Assembly: GCF_014384985.1 (NCBI RefSeq)
Contig: NZ_JACRSX010000006.1
Location: 62,001 to 126,000, forward strand
Source: Jutongia huaianensis
GTDB lineage: Bacteria; Bacillota; Clostridia; Lachnospirales; Lachnospiraceae
Length of the DNA: 64,000 nt
Reading direction: 5' to 3'
Shown here: piece after piece, positions 28,484 through 37,473 of the stretch
Layout of the letters: each line of letters opens with the position of its first letter
Position numbering within the stretch: position 1 is the first letter of the stretch
Translations under genes and position numbers: made by a program
Notes under the pieces: generated by a model
What the model was told of the DNA's origin: nothing
Database searches by the model: none
The model's input: the letters and a program-made list of their open reading frames with translations, nothing else

Positions 28484-29173
28484 TCAGATTGCTCCAAACA
28501 TTTCCAGACACTCCCGGTTGGTTCCCCGGAAAATATCACGCCGGTCCGCAAACATCCGGCAAAGCTTCTCCAAACGATCCCAGTTATCTTTCACATAATA
28601 CTCATAGCTGTGTCCCCAGATATAAAACAACTGCTGCTCTCCCGGTGCCGGTTCGCTTTCCAGAAATTGCTGCGCCAGCTCGAAAAGCTGCTCATCATCA
28701 TGATGACAGGTCGCCTTTAACAGGATTGGATTCTCCGGTACCGCAAAACCATGTGTCGCTTCCACGGTACGACCGTATTTTATTCCATGACGCTGCAGAT
28801 AATCTACTGCTGCCTGATCATAGGCACCATAGGCATACGCCATGCCTACCGGTTTCTGTCCATAGATCCGGGTAATATTATCAATATCTGTCAAAAATTC
28901 CTGATCCATCTCCTCCTCGGTCATATCCACAGGTGCCCGGTGAGTCAGCCCGTGAACTGCAATTTCATGCCCGGCATACAGATCTCTGATAGTTTCCTGA
29001 TCCATACGGCAAATCTCTTTTCCTTCAATCTCAAAACGACTTTCACGGCTCTGTATGCCGGTATTCAGATTAAAAGTACACTTCATCCCGTAACGGTTCA
29101 AAATCTCCACCAGCTTCCGGTCTGATTCAATGCCATCATCATAACTAAACGTAATTGCTTTTTGATATTTCAT
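28484..29173 (-). CDS. Polysaccharide deacetylase family protein
   Basis: This NodB-homology carbohydrate esterase would remove acetyl groups from a polymer such as peptidoglycan or chitin oligomers. The 229 residues start MKYQKAITFSYDDGIESDRK, motif 1 with the metal and catalytic Asp pair. Motif 2 is HGLTHRAP (near 78-85). No signal peptide is seen, so it is probably cytoplasmic, as for some short members acting on sugar substrates. A longer start at 29200 adds nine residues but has a weaker ribosome-binding site. Confidence 0.82.
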   Translation of the reverse strand: MKYQKAITFSYDDGIESDRKLVEILNRYGMKCTFNLNTGIQSRESRFEIEGKEICRMDQETIRDLYAGHEIAVHGLTHRAPVDMTEEEMDQEFLTDIDNITRIYGQKPVGMAYAYGAYDQAAVDYLQRHGIKYGRTVEATHGFAVPENPILLKATCHHDDEQLFELAQQFLESEPAPGEQQLFYIWGHSYEYYVKDNWDRLEKLCRMFADRRDIFRGTNRECLEMFGAI

Positions 29174-29239
29174 AATGTTTCCACATTCCTTTCCTGCCAT
29201 CTATCGCATAATGGTCTTTGGTCTTGATCTGCCTGAGTT

Positions 29240-29923
29240 CTACCCCCGCACAAGCTCTACGACCCGTAAAACATTCTCCTGCACCGTAAATTTTACTTCA
29301 TATTCCCCGAAACTCATGCCGTAGATTCGCTCCGGATCCTTCTGATATCTTGGTCTGGGGTCCTGTTCTAAAACACCCCGAAGTGCCTGAAGCTTTTCTC
29401 CGGAAATCTCCGACGCAGCGACAGGCTCCTCCGGAAACTCCACTTTGACACGCCGCACCTGTGTTCCATCCGTAAAGCCCCCCTTGGCCCCAGGGTGACT
29501 GTCCGCATAAGGAAGATATGGCTTAATATCATAAATAGGTGTCCCGTCCATCATATCGACTCCTGATACCCAGATTACAGGCTTTCTGGAATCCTGCAGA
29601 TCAATCTGCTCCAATTTTACACAGGACAGGCCAATGGGATTGGGACGAAACGGAGAACGCGTTGCGAATACGCCAACCCGACGATTTCCACCCAGACGGG
29701 GCGGCCGCACTGTAGGAGACCATTCCGACCGAACTGCCTCTGAAAACTCCCATACAAGCCAGAGATGAGAAAACTCCTCCAGCCCACGGAACGCATCCGG
29801 ATTGCGATATTCCGGCTCCAAAACAATCTTTCCAATAAGTTCCGGCACCAGACCACTCTGTCTCGGCACTCCAAACTTTGTCGCAAAATCCGTGTGGATC
29901 CTGCCGATCATCTTCATTTCCAT
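29240..29923 (-). CDS. trmO: tRNA (N6-threonylcarbamoyl-A37) methyltransferase TrmO
   Basis: TrmO methylates t6A37 in threonine tRNAs using S-adenosylmethionine. The 227 residues include the family block RVGVFATRSPFRPNPIGLS (near 80-98) and GVDMMDGTPIYDIKPYLPYA (near 120). The C-terminal RYQKDPERIYGMSFGEYEV is also typical. GAGGGG precedes the ATG. It lies 66 bp upstream of the deacetylase gene on the same strand. Confidence 0.92.
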   Translation of the reverse strand: MEMKMIGRIHTDFATKFGVPRQSGLVPELIGKIVLEPEYRNPDAFRGLEEFSHLWLVWEFSEAVRSEWSPTVRPPRLGGNRRVGVFATRSPFRPNPIGLSCVKLEQIDLQDSRKPVIWVSGVDMMDGTPIYDIKPYLPYADSHPGAKGGFTDGTQVRRVKVEFPEEPVAASEISGEKLQALRGVLEQDPRPRYQKDPERIYGMSFGEYEVKFTVQENVLRVVELVRG

Positions 29924-30031
29924 TGTTTCTTACCCCTCAGGATTTGTATTCCACAGAAAAAATAAGCCCGGCAATGCTCTCAGGCACTGACCGGACTCAT
30001 CTGTTCATCAGTTACATCTCTGTACAACCAA

Positions 30032-30268
30032 TCAGGCACGCACCAGTTCTACCTGCCAAAATCCCTCCGTGTGAGATGGTCCCTGTGTAATCTCAACTTT
30101 AAATTTATACATTGCCTCCTCCAGTTTACGCTGGAACTGAATCTCGGAAAGATCTGAATCTGGCTCCTGCAAGATGATTGTGTCACCAACCTTCGCATAA
30201 CTATATGCAGAACCTAATGTCTTAAATGTTGCCTTCCAAGTTTCCTTTTTCTTTAAAAAATCAAACAC
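30032..30268 (-). CDS. Conserved small protein, function unknown
   Basis: A 78-residue basic-acidic protein starting MFDFLKKKETWKATFKTLG. It has no membrane helix or recognisable motif. GTG at 30266-30268 is preceded by AGAGGTGA at good spacing; another GTG nine bases upstream overlaps that site. A TGTTATAAT extended -10 (30342-30350) and an ATCTA-TCCGC-TAGAT palindrome (30321-30335) lie upstream, so it is likely a single-gene unit. I do not recognise the family. Confidence 0.7.
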   Translation of the reverse strand: MFDFLKKKETWKATFKTLGSAYSYAKVGDTIILQEPDSDLSEIQFQRKLEEAMYKFKVEITQGPSHTEGFWQVELVRA

Positions 30269-30406
30269 AATAATCACCTCTGCTTTCTATAAATATATGT
30301 CAGCTTCAAAATCTCGTGTCATCTATCCGCTAGATAACTATATTATAACACATTTTTTCTAAAAAAGAAAGTAAATCGCAGTATTTTCATAGGAAAAATA
30401 TAAATT

Positions 30407-31348
30407 TTACGATAAAACCATTCTTACGGCGCCATACATACCGGCATCATTTCCAAGTTCTGCCAGACGGAACTCCTTGCCCTTGAGTGCAAACATAACG
30501 TCCTGCTCGTACTTCTCCTGTACCACATCCAGAACAATCTGTCCGTTTTTGGAGACACCGCCGCCAATTACAAACGCCTGTGGATCTACCACGGCAGCCA
30601 CATGGGAAAGTCCCTTGCCCAGATAGCTGGAGAATGTATCTACAATCTCCTTTGCCAGAGCATCGTTATTTTTGTATGCCTTAAACAGCTCCAGTCCGGT
30701 GATCGGATGATCATACTGGCGAAGCTCTGACGGTGTATCTGTCTGTTCCAGCTTCTCCTTGGACATTCTGGTAATACCCGTTGCAGAAGAATACTGCTCC
30801 AGACAGCCCTTCTTGCCACAGCCACAAGTGCGTTTCTCGTGAGGATTTACCAGCAAATGACCAATTTCTCCTGCCGCACCGTTGCTTCCGGTCAGGATCT
30901 TGCCGTTCAGGATGATTCCTCCGCCTACTCCGGTACCCAGAGTAACCATAACAATGCTGTCAAATCCTCTGCCACCTCCGCGCCACTGCTCTCCGAGAGC
31001 CGCTACGTTTGCATCATTGCCCACTTTGATCTTTTCTACACCTGTCAGCTTACGAAGCTCATCCGCTACGGAGAAAATGCCCCATCCCAGATTTGCACAT
31101 TTCAGCACACGTCCATCCTCTGTGATCGGTCCCGGCACACCCATGCCAATACCAATAATATCACTTTTATCAATGGACTTTTCTTCATTTTTGTCAGCAA
31201 TCGCCTTCGCAATATCCGGCAGGATCAACTCGCCGTTATTTTCCTTACGTGTCACGATCTCCCATTTCTCCAGCATATTGCCTTCCTGATCAAAAAGCCC
31301 CATTTTTACTGTAGTTCCACCTAAATCTACCCCATAAATATACTTCAT
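30407..31348 (-). CDS. glk: ROK-family glucokinase
   Basis: It phosphorylates glucose with ATP. The 313 residues have the phosphate-1 loop (YGVDLGGTTVKMGLFD, residues 4-19), the ROK catalytic region GHLLVNPHEKRTCGCGKKGC, with the Cys set that binds structural zinc, and the second phosphate loop GVGGGIILNG. No helix-turn-helix precedes the kinase domain, so it is an enzyme rather than a ROK repressor. The frame opens upstream to 31435, but AAAGGTGG marks 31346-31348. Confidence 0.92.
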   Translation of the reverse strand: MKYIYGVDLGGTTVKMGLFDQEGNMLEKWEIVTRKENNGELILPDIAKAIADKNEEKSIDKSDIIGIGMGVPGPITEDGRVLKCANLGWGIFSVADELRKLTGVEKIKVGNDANVAALGEQWRGGGRGFDSIVMVTLGTGVGGGIILNGKILTGSNGAAGEIGHLLVNPHEKRTCGCGKKGCLEQYSSATGITRMSKEKLEQTDTPSELRQYDHPITGLELFKAYKNNDALAKEIVDTFSSYLGKGLSHVAAVVDPQAFVIGGGVSKNGQIVLDVVQEKYEQDVMFALKGKEFRLAELGNDAGMYGAVRMVLS

Positions 31349-31435
31349 CTGATATTTCCACCTTTCCTTTTTGAAGCACTGTAAACAACAGGCCACTGCT
31401 ATATCATACCCGATTTTACCGAAATGGTAAAGCAC

Positions 31436-32683
31436 TTAAGAACGGTAATCTCCATTAATCTTTACATAATCATAGGTGAGATCACAGCCCCATGCCTTTG
31501 CAGAGCCGTTTCCCTGCTTCAGATCAATGTCAATATAGATCTCATCCTCCGCCAGCACTTTTGCCGCAAACTCCTCGGAAAAATCAATACCTGCACCATT
31601 TCTGCACACCTCCAGAGTCCCTGCTGCGGACGAAAGATCTACATCCATGGTATCAATTGCAAAATCTGCGTCTGCATAACCAATGGCACACAACACACGT
31701 CCCCAGTTTGCATCCTCTCCAAACATTGCACATTTAAACAATGGGGAACGGATCACACTCTTAGCAACGATGATCGCTGTCTCCTGATCCGGTGCTCCCT
31801 TGCATGTACACTCTAAAAGTTTCGTTGCTCCCTCTCCGTCCTTTGCAAGCATACGCGTCATATTCATCATAACAATATACAACGCCTGCTTAAATACAGC
31901 AAAACCTGCATCCTCTGTGGTGCAGATCTCTTCATTGCCCGCAAGACCGTTTGCCATCACGCTGACCATATCATTGGTAGAGGTATCTCCGTCAATGCTC
32001 AGACAGTTGTATGTAATCTTGACAATCTCATCCAGAGCCCTCTGAATCATCTCATGGCTGATTGCCACATCCGAAGTAATGAAATTCAGAGTTGTGGCCA
32101 TATTCGGATGGATCATGCCGCTTCCTTTTGCCATACCACCCAGATGACATGTCTTACCATCAATTTCAAACTCTACTGCCACCTGCTTCTTCACGGTATC
32201 GGTGGTCATGATCGCTGTGGCCGCCGCATCATTGCCGGACTCACTGAGACCATCCACCAGCTGCTTCATATGGTCTGCAAACGGAGCCGTAGGCATTGGA
32301 AGTCCGATCACTCCTGTCGATGCAACCACCACCTGATCCTCCGTAATGCCCAGAGCATCTGCTGCCAGCCGGGACGTCTCGGCTGCCACCTGCTCTCCGT
32401 TTGCATTGCCGGTATTGGCATTCTTGGAATTTACAAGAACCGCATGGGTCACTCCGTTTCCGGCCTCCAGATGCTTCTTCGTCACAAGGATCGGCGCACC
32501 TTTGACCTTATTCTGTGTATAGACAGCCGCTGTCTGGCAAGGTTCCTTACTGTATACCATGCCAAGATCATTTTTCTCCTTGTCCGGATTCAGTCCACAG
32601 TTGAGACCGTTCGCCTGAAATCCCTGAGAAGCGCAAACACCGCCGTCAATATATTTATAGCCTTCAAATTGTGTCATATTCAT
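31436..32683 (-). CDS. argJ: Bifunctional ornithine/glutamate N-acetyltransferase ArgJ
   Basis: ArgJ recycles acetyl from N-acetylornithine to glutamate in arginine synthesis and, in bifunctional forms, also uses acetyl-CoA. The 415 residues contain the self-cleavage site in GSGMIHPNMATTLNF (cut before the first Thr), which generates the two chains. SD GGAG and the conserved MTQFEGYKYIDGGVCASQGF support the start at 32681-32683. No other arg gene is adjacent, so it is isolated here. A 61-bp hairpin repeat lies upstream. Confidence 0.94.
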   Translation of the reverse strand: MNMTQFEGYKYIDGGVCASQGFQANGLNCGLNPDKEKNDLGMVYSKEPCQTAAVYTQNKVKGAPILVTKKHLEAGNGVTHAVLVNSKNANTGNANGEQVAAETSRLAADALGITEDQVVVASTGVIGLPMPTAPFADHMKQLVDGLSESGNDAAATAIMTTDTVKKQVAVEFEIDGKTCHLGGMAKGSGMIHPNMATTLNFITSDVAISHEMIQRALDEIVKITYNCLSIDGDTSTNDMVSVMANGLAGNEEICTTEDAGFAVFKQALYIVMMNMTRMLAKDGEGATKLLECTCKGAPDQETAIIVAKSVIRSPLFKCAMFGEDANWGRVLCAIGYADADFAIDTMDVDLSSAAGTLEVCRNGAGIDFSEEFAAKVLAEDEIYIDIDLKQGNGSAKAWGCDLTYDYVKINGDYRS

Positions 32684-32701
32684 AAGTCGTCTCCATTCTG
32701 T

Positions 32702-32762
32702 AATCCTGCAAAAACCTTCAATTTCGCATATTTGCAAGCAAATATGCTTCTTGTCGGTGTTT
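32702..32762 (-). repeat. Dispersed 61-bp hairpin repeat, copy 1
   Basis: It is 84% identical (51 of 61 positions) to 49452-49512. Its centre GCATATTTGC-AA-GCAAATATGC is a perfect 10-bp stem, flanked by arms that pair AAACACC with GGTTTTT. It lies between purC and argJ, in the same orientation relative to transcription as copy 2. Confidence 0.75.
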
Positions 32763-32781
32763 GACGGGTCAAGCCATATTA

Positions 32782-33651
32782 TTACAGTTTCTTGCCGGTC
32801 AAAAGTTCATATGCCTGAAGATATTTTGAAATAGTCTTCTCCACGATATCTTCCGGAAGAGTCCAGTCATTGTCCGGATTTGCCTTGAGCCAGTCGCGGG
32901 CAAACTGCTTGTCGAAGGATGGCTGTCCATGACCCGGCTCATATCCCTCAGCCGGCCAGAATCTGGAGCTGTCCGGCGTCAGCATCTCATCACCGAGAAC
33001 GATATTGCCATTCTCGTCCAGACCAAACTCAAACTTGGTATCTGCAATGATGATACCCTTTTCTAAAGCATAGTCTGCGCACTTCTTATATAATGCGATC
33101 GTGTAATCGCGCAGCTTCTGCGCATACTCCTCGCCCTTACCCGGAAAATACTTCTCCAGATGAGCTACGCTCTGCTCATAAGAAATATTCTCATCGTGAT
33201 CTCCAATCTCTGCCTTAGTAGACGGTGTATAGATCGGTTCCGGCAGCTTATCAGACTCCTTCAGTCCCTCCGGCAGCTTAATACCGCAGACTGTGCCATT
33301 CTCCTGATAGCTTGCCCAGCCGCTTCCTGTAATATATCCTCGAACAATACACTCGATTGGAAGCATTTCCAGCTTACGGCACATCATACTATTTCCATCA
33401 AACTTCGGCTGCCGGAAAAACTCCGGCATATCCTTCACATCGACTGAAATCATATGATTTGGCAGAATGTCCTGTGTCAGATCAAACCAGAACTTTGACA
33501 TCTGAGTCAACACGGTTCCTTTTTTGGTCACTTCATTATGAAGGATCACGTCAAAACAGCTTATTCTGTCTGTTGCAACCATGATCAGACTGTCTCCGTT
33601 GTCGTAAATCTCCCGTACCTTTCCTTCCTTCATCGGCTTTAGCTCTTTCAT
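32782..33651 (-). CDS. purC: SAICAR synthetase
   Basis: PurC joins aspartate to CAIR in purine synthesis. The 289 residues begin MKELKPMKEGKVREIYDNGD and include ATDRISCFDV, the IECIVRGYITGSGW signature and DTKFEFGLD. GGAGG precedes 33649-33651. It is not in a pur operon here; it has its own promoter (33727-33754). Confidence 0.95.
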   Translation of the reverse strand: MKELKPMKEGKVREIYDNGDSLIMVATDRISCFDVILHNEVTKKGTVLTQMSKFWFDLTQDILPNHMISVDVKDMPEFFRQPKFDGNSMMCRKLEMLPIECIVRGYITGSGWASYQENGTVCGIKLPEGLKESDKLPEPIYTPSTKAEIGDHDENISYEQSVAHLEKYFPGKGEEYAQKLRDYTIALYKKCADYALEKGIIIADTKFEFGLDENGNIVLGDEMLTPDSSRFWPAEGYEPGHGQPSFDKQFARDWLKANPDNDWTLPEDIVEKTISKYLQAYELLTGKKL

Positions 33652-33726
33652 TTTTCCTCCAATCCCACACACCGCCCTGAGACAAATGTGCGCGTGCGTC
33701 GTGTCGTTGTTTACATTATCCCTTTA

Positions 33727-33754
33727 AGTATAATATTTTCTGGAGAAATTGCAA
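33727..33754 (-). promoter_or_regulatory. Sigma-A promoter of purC
   Basis: TTGCAA (33749-33754), 16 bases and TATACT (33727-33732) are seen on the minus strand, giving a ~75-base leader. Confidence 0.7.
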
Positions 33755-33786
33755 GACAGGAATCTGCATATTTGCAAATCCCTGTC
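33755..33786 (-). promoter_or_regulatory. Hairpin or operator abutting the purC -35 box
   Basis: GACAGG/CCTGTC encloses an imperfect inner stem with a GCATATTTGCA core, like the centre of the 61-bp repeat. It touches the -35 box and could bind a regulator. It is not a match to the Bacillus PurR box. The remainder of the 439-bp gap to cotJA holds no other gene. Confidence 0.4.
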
Positions 33787-34024
33787 CTTCCGTTATTCTT
33801 TTCCTGGAAACCGTTACTTTATACACCTTTTTCTGAACCGATGTGCCGGTTTTGGCCGGTACCGCAGACGGAGCAGTTTTCGGAGTTACTGTTGTCTGAG
33901 GAGCCGGGGAAACCGTTGGTGCCCGGATTCAGGTAGCAGGCATATACATTCTCCGTGCTCCTTTCATATCTCACATTCCTGTTACTCTTTCTCTTCTTTA
34001 TCCCGCACTTTGTCTGTACTACCG

Positions 34025-34032
34025 CATATATT
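34025..34032 (+). promoter_or_regulatory. Possible sporulation-sigma -10 for cotJABC
   Basis: CATATATT fits the -10 CATAnnnT shared by sigma-E and sigma-K. AC lies 16 bases upstream, as in sigma-K promoters. Bacillus cotJ is sigma-E dependent, so the assignment is uncertain. Confidence 0.35.
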
Positions 34033-34090
34033 AAATGTAACCAGAAAATATTCCTTATATTTTCGAAAACATTTAGAAAGGATGTATATT

Positions 34091-34456
34091 ATGAACACAA
34101 TGAATGGATGCCGCGGCAATGTAAACTGCCGCGGAAACAGAGGCTGTTCGTGTGGCATGGAAAACTGCGATCAAATGCAGAATTCCTGCTCCTGCGGCAG
34201 CATGCCGGATAACCAAAATACCTGCGGCATGAGTCAGTCCGAAATTGCAAACCAGTGTCAAAATGATTCTGCCGGGGACTGCTGTACAGACCCATTGTAC
34301 GGTATGCCACTGGCCATGGGCTATGTGCCGTGGCAACAGTGGAATAAGATCTATGATCCCTGCGACGGCCTCGCAAACGGAACGATCTTCCCTGAACTGA
34401 ATTTACAATTTTATGGCTGCATCCCTCAGGGCTGTGGAAAAGGAGGCAGATTATGA
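34091..34456 (+). CDS. cotJA: Spore coat protein CotJA, Cys-rich N-terminus
   Basis: CotJA anchors CotJC in the spore coat. The C-terminal half (MGYVPWQQWNKIYDPCDGLA ... GTIFPELNLQF) is the CotJA domain. The first ~65 residues are a Cys- and Asn-rich extension with 11 cysteines (CSCGMENC, CSCGSM), longer than usual CotJA; it may crosslink the coat. The start at 34091 follows AAAGGATG. A frame open back to 33749 is not part of the gene. It overlaps cotJB by 4 bp. Confidence 0.88.
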   Translation: MNTMNGCRGNVNCRGNRGCSCGMENCDQMQNSCSCGSMPDNQNTCGMSQSEIANQCQNDSAGDCCTDPLYGMPLAMGYVPWQQWNKIYDPCDGLANGTIFPELNLQFYGCIPQGCGKGGRL

Positions 34457-34701
34457 GCAAAGATCAAATGAGATTATTGAAATTTATTTCCCAGGTCAGC
34501 TTTGCTCTCACCGAAACAAATCTGTATCTGGACACTCATCCGTGTGATAAGGTTGCACTGAGCTATTATCAGATGGTAAAAAAACAGCGCCAGGAGGCAG
34601 TGGATGAGTACAGCCGCAAATATGGTCCTCTGCAGGCAGATCAGGTAAACTGCAAGGATTACTGGACTTGGGTGGAGACACCATGGCCCTGGGAGCGTTA
34701 A
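34453..34701 (+). CDS. cotJB: Spore coat protein CotJB
   Basis: This is an 82-residue coat component of the CotJ complex. Recognisable features are the LLKFISQVSFALTETNLYLD start, HPCDKVALSYYQ and the end WTWVETPWPWER. The ATGA overlap with cotJA indicates coupled translation. cotJC follows after 47 bp. Confidence 0.92.
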   Translation: MSKDQMRLLKFISQVSFALTETNLYLDTHPCDKVALSYYQMVKKQRQEAVDEYSRKYGPLQADQVNCKDYWTWVETPWPWER

Positions 34702-34748
34702 GGGATTTGAAAATTTCTATGAAATAAAATGAGAATGGAGTTTATGAT

Positions 34749-35354
34749 ATGTTTAATTATGAAAAAAGACTGGAGTATCCGGTTCATATCACACGAACCG
34801 ATCCGAAAGCGGCAATGGTGATCATTAGTCAGTACGGTGGTCCCGACGGGGAGGCCGGAGCTGCACTGCGCTATCTGTCACAGCGGTATTCCATGGAGGA
34901 CCGCAAGGTAGCCGGGGCTCTGACAGACATCGGCACCGAAGAATTAGGCCATCTGGAAATTGTCGCAACCATCATCCACCAGCTCACCAAAGATCTGACT
35001 CCGGAGGAGATCAAGGCTTCCGGTTTTGACAAATATTATATTGACCACACTCTTGCTATCTGGCCACAGGCCGCCAGCGGAGAGCCATTCAGCGCCAGCC
35101 AGTTCCAAAGCACCGGAGATACCATCACCGACCTCTACGAGGATATGGCAGCAGAGCAGAAGGCACGTCTGACCTACGACAATATCCTGCGGATCGTGAA
35201 GGATCCGGAAGTGGCTGATCCGATCCGTTTCCTGCGGATGCGTGAGATCGTGCATTTCCAGAGATTTGGAGAATGTCTGCGCCGCATTCAGGATCAGCGA
35301 AATCCAAAGAATTTCTACGCATATAATCCACAAATTGATAAAAAGAAATGTTAG
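34749..35354 (+). CDS. cotJC: Spore coat manganese catalase-like CotJC
   Basis: CotJC is a ferritin-like di-manganese catalase homologue in the coat. The 201 residues begin MFNYEKRLEYPVHITRTDPK and have the metal-ligand helices with EELGHLE (near 63) and REIVHFQRFGE (near 165). It is the last gene of cotJABC. A weak CGTTC/GAACG hairpin with TGTTTT (35494-35512) may be its terminator in the 191-bp convergent gap. Confidence 0.93.
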   Translation: MFNYEKRLEYPVHITRTDPKAAMVIISQYGGPDGEAGAALRYLSQRYSMEDRKVAGALTDIGTEELGHLEIVATIIHQLTKDLTPEEIKASGFDKYYIDHTLAIWPQAASGEPFSASQFQSTGDTITDLYEDMAAEQKARLTYDNILRIVKDPEVADPIRFLRMREIVHFQRFGECLRRIQDQRNPKNFYAYNPQIDKKKC

Positions 35355-35545
35355 CTGCAGGCAAACCTGTATTGCACCCGCTTTGTACCAATAAATAAAA
35401 ACAGCTTATCCGGTCAGAAATGATATGCTCCCGTCCAGGTAGACAAGGAAAATAATAAAAACCCGTCACTTAACAGGAACATATCCACGTTCTGGCCGGA
35501 ACGCTGTTTTATCCTTTGAATCTGTTGTTTGTTTATCGTTTACTT

Positions 35546-37276
35546 TTACAGTTCCTTATTTGTTTCTTTTGCGGAAGATTCCTCCTTGTGGTATCCTGTG
35601 TCGATCACAGCCTCCATCTCATCAATATGCTTCAAAAACAGCTCATCAATGTATGGATCAAAATGACTCCCCTTACTTTCTTCCATAATAGCGACTGCCT
35701 TTTCCTTTGAAAATCCCTCTTTATAGTGACGTTTGGACCGGAGAGCATCATAGACATCCGCCACTGCCATGATCCGGGCTGACAATGGGATTTCTTCTCC
35801 TTTGATCCCCTCCGGATACCCGGCACCATTATATTTCTCATGGTGATACATTGCCATATCATAAGCAATCTCACAATATGCGTCATTTTCCAGATCCTTC
35901 AGGGTATGCTTGAGGATTTTCGCTCCCTCCTGGGGATGTGTCTTCATAATGGCAAACTCTTCATCAGTAAGCTTTCCTTCCTTCTGAAGAATACGATCCG
36001 GAATGGCAATCTTTCCAATATCGTGAAGTCTCGCCGCAGCCGCCACCATATCCGCATATTCCAGCGTAATGATATCCCTGTAGCGTTTGTCCACTGCCAT
36101 TACATTGACCAGCACACGCACCAGATTCCCGGTGTTTTTAATATGTAATCCGGTAATGCCGTCTCTTGCCTCGATCATAGCAGCAAAACTACCGATAATA
36201 TCACGCTGGATCCGCACAACCTCTCTGGTCTTACTCCTCAGGTCGCGCTGGAGACGTTCTGTATAATAATACCGGTCCGTAATCTCTGCCATAGTCAAAG
36301 TCTGTCCATAATTGTTCTCACCTTTGGAAATATCATGCAGTGCCAGCTCATAAACACACTTTTCCGTTGTGTGATGTTTCTCTCCGTCCTCCGCTGCGCA
36401 TTTATCCAGAAAAAGATATTCCTGCTTTTCGGCAAGCTTTTTTAAATCCTCCAGCTCTCGCTTTCCTTCTTCCTGCTCCAGACAATTCAATATCCGGTCT
36501 GCTTCCTCGTTGGAGTATATCACCTCTCCCGCAGTTCCTATAACGATCAGGCCGTTTGCCATATGATTGACGGCTTCCTCCTGGGCCAGCGTCAAGGTAT
36601 CAAACAACCGATATTTACGCATCAGCCGTTCAAATATAAAGGCGGCTGCCAGATACGCAGGTGCCGTAGTATCATATCCATTGGTCAGGTGCAGCAGGAA
36701 CAGAACCAGGCTGAGCATACTAAGCAGAACCATTCCCAATATCATCAAAAGCTGTTTCCTGATGATCGGTGATTTCGTCTGACGCAGCTTACGGATTGCC
36801 GCCCAAAGGATCACAATAAAATAATAAGCAATAAATACGTTATACAGATTATATAATACACCATGGCTCAGGATCAGATGCGGAAACATTCCCTCCCCGG
36901 TATAGGACACGGAAGAATAATATAAATGGTGGTACTCATTGGTGGACACCAGACCGCAGATTAAAATACAGATTCCAAAGAGGATGTTCCGGCGAAGCTT
37001 CGGCACAACCAGATTGCAGTACTCCATAATAAACATATACATAAAAAATACAACAAACGGCTTACCATAATAAGAAAACTTTGTTGCCTGTATCGCAACC
37101 TGCTGTTTCCCTGCCTGTATCTCCATAGTATATCCCACAATATTGATCAAGGACGAATACAACAAAAGCACTAATGCCATCTGCAGTTTGGAACTCTGTT
37201 GCCGGCTCACATAGAAAATTTCTACAATTAATGCAAAAATTCCAAAGTATTGTAATAATACCAAAAAATGATACAT
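35546..37276 (-). CDS. Membrane HD-GYP domain protein with 7TM sensor
   Basis: It is probably a cyclic di-GMP phosphodiesterase or related signalling hydrolase. Of 576 residues, the first ~215 form seven membrane helices like the 7TM sensor of histidine kinases. A PAS-like region follows (~225-330), then HD-GYP with LHDIGKIAIPDRIL near 415 and HHEKYNGAGYPEGIKGEEIP near 470. The metal ligands and the GYP motif are intact. TTG at 37282 is in frame, but the ATG at 37276 is preferred. No GGDEF partner is present in the window. Confidence 0.88.
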   Translation of the reverse strand: MYHFLVLLQYFGIFALIVEIFYVSRQQSSKLQMALVLLLYSSLINIVGYTMEIQAGKQQVAIQATKFSYYGKPFVVFFMYMFIMEYCNLVVPKLRRNILFGICILICGLVSTNEYHHLYYSSVSYTGEGMFPHLILSHGVLYNLYNVFIAYYFIVILWAAIRKLRQTKSPIIRKQLLMILGMVLLSMLSLVLFLLHLTNGYDTTAPAYLAAAFIFERLMRKYRLFDTLTLAQEEAVNHMANGLIVIGTAGEVIYSNEEADRILNCLEQEEGKRELEDLKKLAEKQEYLFLDKCAAEDGEKHHTTEKCVYELALHDISKGENNYGQTLTMAEITDRYYYTERLQRDLRSKTREVVRIQRDIIGSFAAMIEARDGITGLHIKNTGNLVRVLVNVMAVDKRYRDIITLEYADMVAAAARLHDIGKIAIPDRILQKEGKLTDEEFAIMKTHPQEGAKILKHTLKDLENDAYCEIAYDMAMYHHEKYNGAGYPEGIKGEEIPLSARIMAVADVYDALRSKRHYKEGFSKEKAVAIMEESKGSHFDPYIDELFLKHIDEMEAVIDTGYHKEESSAKETNKEL

Positions 37277-37421
37277 AAACAATTATCCCTTCCTAAACAG
37301 ATTCTTTTCATTTGAGTTATAAACCAAATCACATTTCCCTATGAAATATTGTACCATAACTTAACTGTTTTTTGCTATTTTTATTTAAAACGAGAAAAAA
37401 CAGGAAGTTATCTCCAATAAG

Positions 37422-37450
37422 TTGTAAAATCCTCTCAATTTTGCTAGAAT
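37422..37450 (+). promoter_or_regulatory. Sigma-A promoter of the small secreted protein gene
   Basis: TTGTAA (37422-37427), a 17-base spacer and TAGAAT (37445-37450) lie ~24 bp upstream of the start. Confidence 0.7.
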
Positions 37451-37473
37451 ATATTGGAAATGAGGTGCTGCAG

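Larger units (their letters stand above)
33716..33949 (-). pseudogene. Remnant of a Pro/Thr-rich secreted protein upstream of purC
   Basis: A GGAG-led ATG at 33947-33949 reads MYMPAT and then meets TGA (33929-33931). The same frame continues for 70 codons as IRAPTVSPAPQTTVTPKTAP ... VYKVTVSRKRITEGQG to a stop at 33716. That composition resembles linkers of clostridial surface proteins. The frame overlaps the purC hairpin and promoter, so it is more likely decayed DNA than a gene. A competing Cys-containing frame also spans it. Confidence 0.35.

Noticed and set aside
33749..34090. Upstream extension of the cotJA frame
   Set aside because: Composition is not protein-like, it crosses promoter DNA, and the ribosome-binding site sits at 34091.
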